Positions 8,061 to 19,268 of a stretch of DNA of 55,080 nucleotides are shown piece after piece. Origin of the DNA: Actinomycetota bacterium (GTDB lineage Bacteria; Actinomycetota; Actinomycetes; Nanopelagicales; Nanopelagicaceae); assembly GCA_009698815.1 (NCBI GenBank), contig WLPJ01000006.1:1-55080 (forward strand), in the 5' to 3' direction. The notes beneath the pieces are model-generated. The model saw only the letters and a program-made list of their open reading frames with translations, was not told the origin of the DNA and ran no database searches. Each line of letters begins with the position of its first letter. Position 1 is the stretch's first letter. The position numbers and the translations under genes are program-made.

Positions 8061-9010
8061 GCAACGTATTTATTTTGGCGGATTTCTCAGGCGGTAAAGC
8101 CACGAAAACAACTGCAGAACTTGCAACTGCCGCAGCACGAATTGGTGCAGTTACAGCAGTTGTTTTGGCTGGCGCTGGTAAAGGCGTCGCGTTAGCGGCG
8201 ACGGTAAACCAAGGCCCAATCGCAAGCGTATTAATTCTAGAATCAGATGACTTTGTGCAATATGGAGTTGCCGCTTCCGCTGATGCGCTTGCTAATTTGA
8301 TTAAAGAGAAATCACCGGCCGCAGTGCTTATTGCATCTCATGCTTTTGGAAAAGAAGTTGCCGCGCGCGTTGCCGTGTTAACTGAATCTGGAATCATCAC
8401 TGATGCCGTCGATGTGGCTGCAGATGTGACTGCAACACAATTAGTTTTTGGTGGTTCAACCACAGTGCATTCAAAGGTTTCCCACGGAACACCAATAATC
8501 ACAGTTCGTCCAAACAGTGTGGAAGCGGATTTTTCTGCATCATCGCCGGCAATAGAGAGTGCAACTGCAAATATTGGCGATGCCGCGAAGAAGTCTAAAA
8601 TTTCATCATCACAACCCCTAGTAAAGGGTGGACGTCCTGAGCTAACTGAAGCCAACATTGTTGTCTCAGGTGGTCGTGGCACAAACGGAGATTTTGCAGC
8701 GGTTGAAAAATTCGCTGACGAACTTGGCGCTGCAGTCGGGGCATCTCGCGCCGCAACTGATGCTGGTTGGTATCCGCATTCACATCAAGTCGGACAAACT
8801 GGCAAGAGCGTTAGCCCACAGCTCTATGTTGCTTGTGGAATCTCTGGTGCGATTCAACACCGCGCTGGTATGCAGACTTCAAAGACCATCATTGTCGTAA
8901 ATAAAGATCCAGAAGCGCCACTCTTCGATATTGCAGACTTTGGCGTGATTGGTGATTTATTCAGCGTTCTGCCGCAGGCAACGCAAGGGATTCACGCGAA
9001 AAAGAGTTAA
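8057..9010 (+). CDS. etfA: Electron transfer flavoprotein alpha subunit
   Basis: The FAD-carrying partner of EtfB. The 317 residues split into an N-terminal nucleotide-binding-like half and a C-terminal FAD-binding domain. The latter shows GGRGTNGDFAAVEKFADELG (about 210-230) and the GQTGKSVSPQLYVACGISG stretch with the Gln-Thr-Gly-Lys contact to FAD. It ends with NKDPEAPLFDIADFGVIGD, the conserved closing signature. It overlaps etfB by four bases. Iron-sulfur motifs, as in bifurcating ETF complexes, are absent, so a housekeeping role in beta-oxidation is likely. Confidence 0.93.
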   Translation: MSNVFILADFSGGKATKTTAELATAAARIGAVTAVVLAGAGKGVALAATVNQGPIASVLILESDDFVQYGVAASADALANLIKEKSPAAVLIASHAFGKEVAARVAVLTESGIITDAVDVAADVTATQLVFGGSTTVHSKVSHGTPIITVRPNSVEADFSASSPAIESATANIGDAAKKSKISSSQPLVKGGRPELTEANIVVSGGRGTNGDFAAVEKFADELGAAVGASRAATDAGWYPHSHQVGQTGKSVSPQLYVACGISGAIQHRAGMQTSKTIIVVNKDPEAPLFDIADFGVIGDLFSVLPQATQGIHAKKS

Positions 9011-9024
9011 CTTCACGAGTGATC

Positions 9025-9036
9025 TAGACTGCTCCA
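9025..9036 (+). promoter_or_regulatory. -10 box, leaderless promoter of cysteine desulfurase
   Basis: TAGACT at 9025-9030 plus exactly six bases precede the ATG at 9037, with no ribosome binding site. It separates the iscS-mnmA-ligA unit from etfBA. Confidence 0.6.
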
Positions 9037-10166
9037 ATGAGCGTCTACCTAGATCATGCGGCAACTACGCCGATCTTTGACGTCGCAGTAAAGGCAATGA
9101 CAGATGCGCTAACAAAAGTGGGCAATCCTTCTTCGCTTCACACCGAAGGTCGTTCAACTCGCAAAGATGTCGAAGATGCGCGCGATTTAATTGCCAAGGC
9201 GGTTGGATGTTTGGCATCTGAAGTCATCTTCACGGGATCTGGAACCGAGGCCGATAACGCGGCGATAAAAGGTTTGTTCTGGAAGAGCGGCAAGAAGATA
9301 ATTGCGATCAGCGCTATCGAACATCATGCAGTCCTGGATCCGGCTCGCTGGTTGGTCGAACACGAAGGTGCCGAGCTAATTGAAATTCCGGTTAGCAAGA
9401 ACGGCGAACTTGATTTAGATTATCTAAAAGATCTTGTGGCAAAGCGCGGTTCTGAGATCGCGCTGATTTCGGTGATGCATTCCAATAATGAAACTGGGGT
9501 TATTCAGCCGATCGCCGAAGTTGTAAAAATTGCTGGCTCGATTCCAGTTCATACCGATGCGGTTCAATCATTTACTAAGACACCTCTTTCTTACAAAGAA
9601 CTGGGCGTTACATCCATGGCCCTTAGCGCGCATAAAGTTGGAGGCCCACATGGAATCGGTGCCTTGATTTTGCAACGCGCCTATGAAATTCCGGCCTTGC
9701 TGCATGGCGGGGGACAAGAACGCGAAATTCGCAGCGGAACACTTAACGCACCTGCCATCGTTGCTTTTGCAGCAGCAGCCGCAAGTAAAATTTATGAGGC
9801 CAGCAAAGTCCAAGAACTCCGCGAACGATTTGAAGCGGGTCTGCTCTCGTCAGCCCCTAGTGCTTATATAAATGGTGTGGATGCAAAGCGCCTGCCCGGA
9901 ATTTCTAACGTCACATTCCCTGGCACCCAAAGTGATTCACTACTTTTACTTATGGATTCGATGAAAGTTTCGTGCTCAACGGGCGCCGCATGCAGCGCAG
10001 GAGTCCATCGTCCATCACATGTTTTGCTCGCTATGGGCCACAACGAAGTAAGTGCGCAATCTTCGCTCCGTTTTTCATTAGGCGCTAACTCCACCACCGC
10101 TGATGTAGATTTCGCTTTATCAGTTCTGCCAACAGTGATCGAACGTGGACGGGCGGCAAATCAGAA

Positions 10167-10170
<4 letters not shown>
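9037..10170 (+). CDS. iscS: Cysteine desulfurase
   Basis: A PLP enzyme that removes sulfur from cysteine as an enzyme-bound persulfide. The 377 residues start YLDHAATTP, a NifS/IscS signature. The PLP lysine is Lys200 in SAHKVGGPHG, and the persulfide cysteine is probably Cys319 in STGAACSAG, with an extra Cys at 313. Its stop overlaps the start of mnmA, so its main job here is probably to supply sulfur for tRNA 2-thiouridine, as in other actinobacteria. A role in iron-sulfur assembly is possible but no isc or suf scaffold gene is adjacent. The symbol iscS is by similarity; nifS-like is equally defensible. Confidence 0.9.
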
Positions 10171-13258
<3,088 letters not shown>

Positions 13259-13261
<3 letters not shown>

Positions 13262-13270
13262 TCTGTACTC
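13259..13270 (+). promoter_or_regulatory. -10 box built on the ligA stop codon
   Basis: TAGTCT at 13259-13264 includes the ligA TAG stop and is followed by exactly six bases and the ATG at 13271, the same leaderless layout as elsewhere in the window. Confidence 0.5.
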
Positions 13271-13390
13271 ATGATCATCGCATCCGAACAACTTCGCGAA
13301 CTGCCAGTCCCACCGTATGCATTCGGGATTGGTGCCTTCGTAGTTTTTGCCCTGTTTCTATATCTAGTTCTTCGACTAGATAACGATTAA
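13271..13390 (+). CDS. Small single-pass membrane protein, 39 residues
   Basis: A short gene that size-limited gene finding would miss. It has a polar N-terminus with a Pro-rich stretch (ELPVPPYAFGIG) and one clear membrane segment at about residues 17-36, rich in Phe, Val and Leu. It ends RLDND and a TAA stop. A leaderless promoter sits immediately before the ATG. I recall tiny one-segment proteins with a similar Pro-then-hydrophobic layout near nadD in other actinobacteria, but did not verify it. Function is unknown; the short acidic tail after the membrane segment is the only distinctive end. Confidence 0.68.
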   Translation: MIIASEQLRELPVPPYAFGIGAFVVFALFLYLVLRLDND

Positions 13391-13405
13391 TTCTTAGCTA
13401 CCAAT

Positions 13406-13416
13406 TAGGTTTTATT
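13406..13416 (+). promoter_or_regulatory. nadD: Probable -10 box before nadD TTG start
   Basis: TAGGTT at 13406-13411 lies five bases before the TTG at 13417. No ribosome binding site is present, so the mRNA may be leaderless with a TTG start. Confidence 0.4.
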
Positions 13417-13971
13417 TTGGCAAAGATTGCAATATATGGCGGAACATTTGACCCAATTCATAAAGGTCATCTGCATGTAATTGAACAAGTAATTTTGCGA
13501 GGCATGGCTGATCGCATTCTTTTAATCCCTGCTGGAGAACCACTTCTTCGTGACAGACAACCGGTCGCATCTGGCGCCGAACGTCGCGCAATGTGTGTGC
13601 AGGCGCTGAATGATCTACCTCCTGAAATTTCAAAGAAAGTAGAAGTAAATCCGATTGAAGTATTGCGATCTGGCCCCAGCTACGCAATTGATACGGCTGC
13701 AGCGGTTGCCCAAACCTATCCCGATGACGAAATCTTGCTGATAGTTGGCACAGATGCCTTTGCCAAGATCGCACTGTGGCATCGCAGCGATGAATTACAG
13801 GATATGGTCGACTTTATAGTTATTGATCGTCCAGAATTTCCAGGGGATGCAACCGTTGATATCGGTGCCCTAAATATTTCTGCAACGCAGATTCGCGCAG
13901 GCGAACTCGACGCTCTTTCACCTCATGTAGCAACCTATATAAAGGAGCACAACCTCTATGCCAGCAAGTAA
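13417..13971 (+). CDS. nadD: Nicotinate-nucleotide adenylyltransferase
   Basis: Joins nicotinate mononucleotide and ATP to make deamido-NAD, a late step of NAD synthesis. The 184-residue nucleotidyltransferase begins AKIAIYGGTFDPIHKGHL, with the (H/T)xGH-type motif, and ends with LNISATQIRAGE, the ISST-like ATP motif. I use the TTG at 13417 because it directly precedes the conserved start and no ATG is suitably placed; a -10 box lies just ahead of it. The 3' end overlaps rsfS by 14 bases. The nadD-rsfS-phosphatase order is common in actinobacteria, although the usual neighbour proA is absent and ligA lies upstream. Confidence 0.93.
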   Translation: MAKIAIYGGTFDPIHKGHLHVIEQVILRGMADRILLIPAGEPLLRDRQPVASGAERRAMCVQALNDLPPEISKKVEVNPIEVLRSGPSYAIDTAAAVAQTYPDDEILLIVGTDAFAKIALWHRSDELQDMVDFIVIDRPEFPGDATVDIGALNISATQIRAGELDALSPHVATYIKEHNLYASK

Positions 13972-14335
13972 GAGCGTTACCGAGTTGACCCAGGTTGCAG
14001 CTCGCGCAATCGCCGACAAATTTGGCACAGAGATGATCGCTATCGACTTATCTGATCAGATGGTTTTATCTGAAGTATTTCTTATTGCAACGGGTGCAAA
14101 TATTCGTCAAGTAGATGCAATCGCTGATGAAGTAGAAGAAAAGTTACGTCTGATTGGCGAAAAACCTGCGCGACGTGAAGGTACTGACGAGTGGATTCTG
14201 CTCGATTATTCCGATTTAGTTGTACATATTCAGAGCGCCGAACTGCGCCGTTATTATATGCTCGATCGTCTTTGGAATGATTGCCCAACAATAGAACTCG
14301 ATGTCGTAAAGGAAAATGTGGCAAATGGCAGGTAA
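13958..14335 (+). CDS. rsfS: Ribosomal silencing factor RsfS
   Basis: Binds protein uL14 on the large ribosomal subunit and blocks subunit joining when nutrients are scarce. The 125-residue protein shows the family pattern: 'ARAIADKFGTEMIAIDLSDQ' near the start, 'LIATGANIRQVDAIADEVEEKL' in the centre, and 'WILLDYSDLVVHIQ' followed by 'RRYYMLDRLW' at the end. It overlaps nadD upstream and the phosphatase downstream, so the three are probably translated as one unit. The length is typical. Confidence 0.95.
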   Translation: MPASKSVTELTQVAARAIADKFGTEMIAIDLSDQMVLSEVFLIATGANIRQVDAIADEVEEKLRLIGEKPARREGTDEWILLDYSDLVVHIQSAELRRYYMLDRLWNDCPTIELDVVKENVANGR

Positions 14336-14993
14336 GAATAATCGCATCTTATTGTGGCGACATGGCCAAACAGATTGGAACGTAGTAAACCGTTTTCAGG
14401 GACATTCCGATATTGAATTAAATAACGTTGGAATTTATCAAGCTCAACTTGCTGCGCCAATTATCGCAGGCATGGAACCAACTGCGATCTTAAGTAGTGA
14501 TCTCTCGCGCGCCCGAGTCACCGCATCCAAGTTAAGCGAAATTGTTAATATGGAAGTTCTGGTTGATGAGCGCCTACGCGAGACCAATGGCGGACACTGG
14601 GAAGGTAAGACTGGCGCCGAAAATCGCGCAGCAGATTTAGAAAACTTTATTCGTTGGATTGATGGAAACGATAATCCGGCGGGAACAATCGGTGAAAGCC
14701 GGAGTGAAGTTGCGGCGCGAGCTAGCGCAGCACTTGACGAGTTCTTGGCCGATAAAGAAAACCAGCTTGTTGTTGTTGCAACACACGGCGGAACAGCACG
14801 TTGTTTAATTGGACACTATTTACATTTGCCGATGGCTCATTGGGGAAAAATTGGTGGATTATCAAATGCGCGATGGTCAATCTTGCAGACCAGTCCTAAA
14901 GGTTGGCATCTAGCCGAACACAATGCGGGATCTATTCTCGAACCTGTCTTCGGCGAAGAATCTGGTGCTGATGTGCCAGATCACGTGCGCTAG
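14325..14993 (+). CDS. Histidine phosphatase family (phosphoglycerate mutase-like)
   Basis: A 222-residue enzyme of the histidine phosphatase superfamily. The phosphohistidine motif LLWRHGQTDWN lies near the start, and the second catalytic His is in VVVATHGGTARCLIGHYL. Other anchors are SSDLSRARVTASKL and DERLRETNGGHWEG. Actinobacterial homologues next to rsfS are often labelled phosphoglycerate mutase but usually act on other phosphates, so a glycolytic role is not assumed. Two starts are possible: ATG 14316 has its AAAGGA only two bases away, while ATG 14325 has an 11-base spacer and gives MAGKNNRILL; I choose 14325. It overlaps rsfS. Confidence 0.88.
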   Translation: MAGKNNRILLWRHGQTDWNVVNRFQGHSDIELNNVGIYQAQLAAPIIAGMEPTAILSSDLSRARVTASKLSEIVNMEVLVDERLRETNGGHWEGKTGAENRAADLENFIRWIDGNDNPAGTIGESRSEVAARASAALDEFLADKENQLVVVATHGGTARCLIGHYLHLPMAHWGKIGGLSNARWSILQTSPKGWHLAEHNAGSILEPVFGEESGADVPDHVR

Positions 14994-15014
14994 AGTTACC
15001 TTCTCGTTAAATAC

Positions 15015-15087
15015 GGGGATATGGCGCAGTTGGTAGCGCGCTTCCATGGCATGGAAGAGGTCAGGGGTTCGAATCCCCTTATCTCCA
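15015..15087 (+). tRNA. tRNA-Ala (anticodon GGC)
   Basis: A complete cloverleaf of 73 bases. The acceptor GGGGATA pairs with TATCTCC and includes the G3-U70 wobble that marks alanine tRNAs. The anticodon stem CTTCC/GGAAG holds the loop ATGGCAT, giving GGC, which reads GCC and GCU. The T arm is GGGG-TTCGAAT-CCCC with discriminator A. The 3' CCA is not encoded; CAC follows the discriminator. Confidence 0.96.
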
Positions 15088-15130
15088 CACAATGTTTCTA
15101 ATCAATAATTGCTAGCTAAGGGAATAAAAA

Positions 15131-16045
15131 ATGTCGGTCGTTGCTTCAGTTCCACGCGGTTGGGACGCTAAAGATATTGGCGATCTCACCGGACAGCACT
15201 TCCTTATTACTGGTGGAACTAGCGGAATTGGTAAAGAGACTGCGCGTGAACTTGCCCGCGCAGGTGCTCACGTAACTATCACAGCACGCAATCCAATAAA
15301 AGGCGCCAATACCGTTGCCGAAATTGCTAAGGATCGAGTCGACTTTAAAATTCTAGATTTGGCAGATCTTTCATCGGTTCGCGCCTTTGCTAAAGACTTT
15401 ACCGCGCCATTTGATGTTTTGATTTTAAATGCCGGAGTCATGGCGACACCATTTACCTTAACTAAAGATAATTTCGAGATGCAGATGGGCACAAATCATC
15501 TGGGACATTTTGCTTTAGCAGGCTTGCTCCACAAACAGGTTAAAAATCGCGTCGTTGCCGTTTCATCACAAATGCATCGAACTGCGCGCATAAGTAACGC
15601 AACTATCGATGATCTGCGCGATAAAGCGAAGGGAATTGGCGCCTATAACGCTTGGTCTACCTATGCGGTGAGCAAACTTGCCAATTTATTATTTATCCAT
15701 GAACTAGAACGCCGTCAACTGCGCAAAAACTGGAATATCGCAGCAGTAGCTGCCCACCCTGGTTATGCCGATACAAATTTGGTTGCAGGCGCTACGGTGC
15801 AAGATCGTGCTGGCGCATTTGCTAACGCGCTCTTTGCACAGAGTGCACAACGTGGCGCTCTACCTACTTTATGTGCAGCAACTTACCCGGGGCTAATTGG
15901 TGCTTCATATATCGGCCCTGATGGATTCTTAGAGATGCGTGGTTTTCCAAAACTTACGCGCGCTGCTGCAATTGCCTATGATCAAAGGCTGGCTGCAGAT
16001 TTATGGAGAGTTAGCGAAGAATTAACTGGCGTTACTTGGGGCTAA
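15131..16045 (+). CDS. Short-chain dehydrogenase/reductase
   Basis: An NAD(P)-dependent oxidoreductase of 304 residues. The cofactor motif is TGGTSGIGKETA (about 31-42), followed by ARN, which suits NADP. LNAGVMA is the NAG motif, and YAVSK (about residues 178-182) supplies the catalytic Tyr and Lys. It resembles the retinol dehydrogenase / protochlorophyllide reductase-like branch, common in actinobacteria, whose substrates are seldom known. An AAGGGA ribosome binding site is seven bases upstream. It stands alone between a tRNA gene and leuS, so the context gives no hint of substrate. Confidence 0.88.
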   Translation: MSVVASVPRGWDAKDIGDLTGQHFLITGGTSGIGKETARELARAGAHVTITARNPIKGANTVAEIAKDRVDFKILDLADLSSVRAFAKDFTAPFDVLILNAGVMATPFTLTKDNFEMQMGTNHLGHFALAGLLHKQVKNRVVAVSSQMHRTARISNATIDDLRDKAKGIGAYNAWSTYAVSKLANLLFIHELERRQLRKNWNIAAVAAHPGYADTNLVAGATVQDRAGAFANALFAQSAQRGALPTLCAATYPGLIGASYIGPDGFLEMRGFPKLTRAAAIAYDQRLAADLWRVSEELTGVTWG

Positions 16046-16052
16046 AGCCCGA

Positions 16053-16064
16053 TAAACTGCGCGA
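16053..16064 (+). promoter_or_regulatory. leuS: -10 box, leaderless promoter of leuS
   Basis: TAAACT at 16053-16058 plus exactly six bases precede the ATG at 16065; no ribosome binding site is present. Confidence 0.6.
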
Positions 16065-18536
16065 ATGAGCACTCCACAAGAACATCAGGCATATGACTTT
16101 GCCTATGTCCAAGAGAAGTGGCTGCCAATCTGGGATGCGATCGAACCATTTAAATCTGGTCGCCCCAATGATCCTCGCCCCAAGAAATATGTCTTGGATA
16201 TGTTTCCTTATCCATCGGGTGACTTGCATATGGGACATGCCGAGGCATACGCACTTGGCGATGTAATCGCGCGTTATTGGATACAAAAAGGTTTTAACGT
16301 TTTGCACCCAATTGCTTGGGATGCCTTTGGTTTGCCGGCTGAAAATGCGGCAATTAAACGCAATGAAGATCCGCGTATTTGGACTTACGAAAATATCGCA
16401 ACTCAAAAGGCGTCAATGCGTCGTTATGCCTGTTCATTCGACTGGGATCACGTCTTTAACACTTGCGATCCTGAATATTATAAATGGAACCAATGGTTAT
16501 TTATCGAACTACATAAGCGTGGATTGGCTTATCGTAAAGATAGCGCCGTTAACTGGTGTCCAAGTTGTCAGACGGTACTTGCCAACGAACAAGTAGTTGC
16601 AGGTCTTTGCGAGCGTTGTGACACGGCTGTTACGAAGAAGAAGTTAAACCAGTGGTATTTCAAGATTACTGATTACGCCGATCGTTTGCTCGATGATATG
16701 AAAGAGCTCGAAGGCCACTGGCCAGATAAAGTCTTAATGATGCAGCGCAACTGGATCGGGCGATCACAAGGTGCCAACGTTAACTTTGTAATTGAAGGTC
16801 GCCAGGCACCAGTAACTATTTACACAACTCGCCCAGATACATTGCATGGCGCAACCTTTATGGTCGTAGCCGTTGATTCAGAACTTGCCGCCGAACTTGC
16901 TGCTGGTACAACAACTGAAGAAAAGTTTAAGCAATATCGAGATTCAGTTAAGGCAGCTTCCGATATTGATCGCCTAGCAACTGATCGACCAAAATCTGGA
17001 ATATTTTTAGAACGTTTTGCAATTAACCCAGTAAACGGTGAGAAGTTGCAGATCTGGGCATCTGATTACGTATTGGCTGATTACGGCACCGGTGCGATTA
17101 TGGCGGTTCCGGCACATGATCAACGTGACTTAGATTTTGCGCGCGCTATGAAACTTCCCGTACGTGTTGTCGTTGAAACCGCCGATGAAAATCCTATCGA
17201 GACTGGCCTTGCAACAACAGGTGATGGAAAGTTAATAAATTCCGGTTCTTTAAATGGCCTTAACAAAAATGATGCCATCGCTGCAATCAATAAAGAGTTA
17301 GAAGCATCTGGCTTGGGCAAATCTGCACGTAATTATCGCTTGCGTGACTGGTTGGTATCTCGCCAACGTTATTGGGGTACACCAATTCCGATCGTTCACT
17401 GCGCTAAATGTGGAGAAGTTGCTGTTCCTGCAGATCAACTTCCCCTACAACTTCCAGATGCTAAAGGTCTTGATCTAAAGCCAAAGGGACAATCTCCACT
17501 TGCTGCTGCAACCGAATGGGTAAATACCAAATGCCCTAAATGTGGGTCAGCTGCGCTGCGCGATACCGACACTATGGATACCTTCGTGGATTCATCTTGG
17601 TATTTCCTGCGTTATCCATCATCGACAAATTCCACTGAACCTTTTTCACGCGCCGATATAGATACTTGGTTGCCAGTTGATCAATACGTTGGCGGAGTAA
17701 CCCACGCAATCTTGCACTTGTTGTATTCACGTTTCTTCACCAAGGTTTTGCATGACATCGGGCTATTGGGATTCACTGAACCATTTACTCGCTTGCTAAA
17801 CCAAGGCATGGTGGTTATGGATGGATCTGCGATGTCTAAATCTCGTGGCAATTTGGTGCGCTTATCTGATGAACTTGAAAACCACGGAGTCGATGCCATC
17901 CGCTTATCCATGGTCTTCTCTGGTCCGCCGGAAGATGATGTTGATTGGTCAGATGTTTCACCATCTGGCTCTGTTAAATTTTTAAGTCGCGCATGGCGTT
18001 TATCTGGTGATGTGACTTCTAAGCCGGGCGTTGATTTCGCAAAGGGTGAAATATCTTTACGGAAAGCAACTCATAAAGCCTTACATGATGCTGCTTTCGC
18101 CGTTGAATCATTCCGTTTTAATGTGGCGATCGCGCGCGTTATGGAGTTGGTAAATGCAACTCGTAAGGCAATTGATTCAGGTCCAGGACCCGTAGATCCA
18201 GCAGTTCGTGAAGCAGTTGAAGCGATTGCAATTATGTTATCTCTCGTTGCGCCATTTACAGCGGAGGAAATGTGGGAACGCTTAGGCCACAAACCTGCGA
18301 TTGCAACCGCTGGTTGGCCAGCTGTGGATGAAAAGTTACTTGTGGCAGATGCTGTTGAAGCCGTTATCCAGATAAACGGCAAGATCATCGAGCGCATTGC
18401 AGTCACACCAACTATTTCCGATGCTGAAATCGAGGCGTTAGCGCTAGCGAACCCAACAGTTGCGGCAGCGTTAAACGGTGCAACCCCAAAGAAGGTAATT
18501 GCGCGCGCTCCAAAAATTGTAAATATCGTTCTTTAA
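16065..18536 (+). CDS. leuS: Leucyl-tRNA synthetase
   Basis: Charges tRNA-Leu. The 823-residue class I synthetase carries the HIGH-type motif in [15 protein letters not shown] (about residues 50-64) and the KMSKS-type loop in [12 protein letters not shown] (about 588-599). The editing insert with [12 protein letters not shown] (about 260-270) removes mischarged amino acids. Zinc-ribbon-like cysteine pairs occur at CPSCQTV...CERCD and in CAKCGE...CPKC. A C-terminal anticodon-binding helical region follows. It begins the conserved leuS-comEA-comEC-holA run. The mRNA appears leaderless. Confidence 0.97.
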   Translation: MSTPQEHQAYDFAYVQEKWLPIWDAIEPFKSGRPNDPRPKKYVLDMFPYPSGDLHMGHAEAYALGDVIARYWIQKGFNVLHPIAWDAFGLPAENAAIKRNEDPRIWTYENIATQKASMRRYACSFDWDHVFNTCDPEYYKWNQWLFIELHKRGLAYRKDSAVNWCPSCQTVLANEQVVAGLCERCDTAVTKKKLNQWYFKITDYADRLLDDMKELEGHWPDKVLMMQRNWIGRSQGANVNFVIEGRQAPVTIYTTRPDTLHGATFMVVAVDSELAAELAAGTTTEEKFKQYRDSVKAASDIDRLATDRPKSGIFLERFAINPVNGEKLQIWASDYVLADYGTGAIMAVPAHDQRDLDFARAMKLPVRVVVETADENPIETGLATTGDGKLINSGSLNGLNKNDAIAAINKELEASGLGKSARNYRLRDWLVSRQRYWGTPIPIVHCAKCGEVAVPADQLPLQLPDAKGLDLKPKGQSPLAAATEWVNTKCPKCGSAALRDTDTMDTFVDSSWYFLRYPSSTNSTEPFSRADIDTWLPVDQYVGGVTHAILHLLYSRFFTKVLHDIGLLGFTEPFTRLLNQGMVVMDGSAMSKSRGNLVRLSDELENHGVDAIRLSMVFSGPPEDDVDWSDVSPSGSVKFLSRAWRLSGDVTSKPGVDFAKGEISLRKATHKALHDAAFAVESFRFNVAIARVMELVNATRKAIDSGPGPVDPAVREAVEAIAIMLSLVAPFTAEEMWERLGHKPAIATAGWPAVDEKLLVADAVEAVIQINGKIIERIAVTPTISDAEIEALALANPTVAAALNGATPKKVIARAPKIVNIVL

Positions 18537-18573
18537 CCACAGCCTCGACTTTTCTTAACCTTCTTGGGCGCAA

Positions 18574-19206
18574 ATGCCCGATGATCCCTCCATGAATTTA
18601 ATTCCTGAAAACTTTCAATCCTGGTGGAGCCATATCACCTTCTCGGTATCGCAGAAGCGATCCTTACTCTCTATATCCGCACTCGTTATCGCACTGTCTA
18701 TTTTCCTAGTTGTGCGCGGTACTTCGCAGGAGATTGCACTGGCACCGCCTGAATTATTAGTAACCGAATCAGTTGCGCAAGTAACTGTCGATGTTGCCGG
18801 CGCTGTTAATAGGCCTGGTGTGTATTCGCTACCAATTAATTCGCGAGTAATCGATGCCATCAAAGCTGCTGGCAATACCTTAAAGGGCGCTGATGTTTCA
18901 GATATAAATTTGGCCCGCGTTATTAAAGACGGGGAACAGGTTTATATCTATCCACCTGGCAAGGCCGGCAGTTCGGTTCGCACATCTCCACAGAGAATAA
19001 AAGCGCGTGCATCCGGTCCAATTGCCTTAAATCGCGCCAGCACAAAAGAGTTAGAGACTTTAGATGGAATCGGTCCAGTACTTGCCGCGCGAATCGTTGC
19101 TTATCGAAGTCAGAACGGACCCTTCTTAACTGTTGAAGATCTTTTAAAAGTATCTGGAATCGGCTCGGCTAAATTTGCACAATTTAAAGATAAATTACGC
19201 GTTTAA
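18574..19206 (+). CDS. comEA: ComEA-type DNA-binding competence protein
   Basis: A membrane-anchored DNA receptor for transformation in the cell envelope. The 210 residues comprise a short cytoplasmic start, one membrane segment (about 28-47), and an SLBB domain (VDVAGAVNRPGVYSLP, about 70-130). A C-terminal pair of helix-hairpin-helix motifs follows (ALNRASTKELETLDGIGPVLAARI and DLLKVSGIGSAKFAQFKD, about 150-208) that grips DNA. The start is not certain: ATG 18574 and ATG 18592 are both possible. A TAACCT box 12 bases before 18574 would leave a leader of only a few bases. comEC follows with no gap. Confidence 0.9.
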   Translation: MPDDPSMNLIPENFQSWWSHITFSVSQKRSLLSISALVIALSIFLVVRGTSQEIALAPPELLVTESVAQVTVDVAGAVNRPGVYSLPINSRVIDAIKAAGNTLKGADVSDINLARVIKDGEQVYIYPPGKAGSSVRTSPQRIKARASGPIALNRASTKELETLDGIGPVLAARIVAYRSQNGPFLTVEDLLKVSGIGSAKFAQFKDKLRV

Positions 19207-19268
19207 TTGATTATCGCGCACTGGCTTTAGGCGGTGCGCTCTGGGTAGGTGCGCTGACCCAAAGTTGG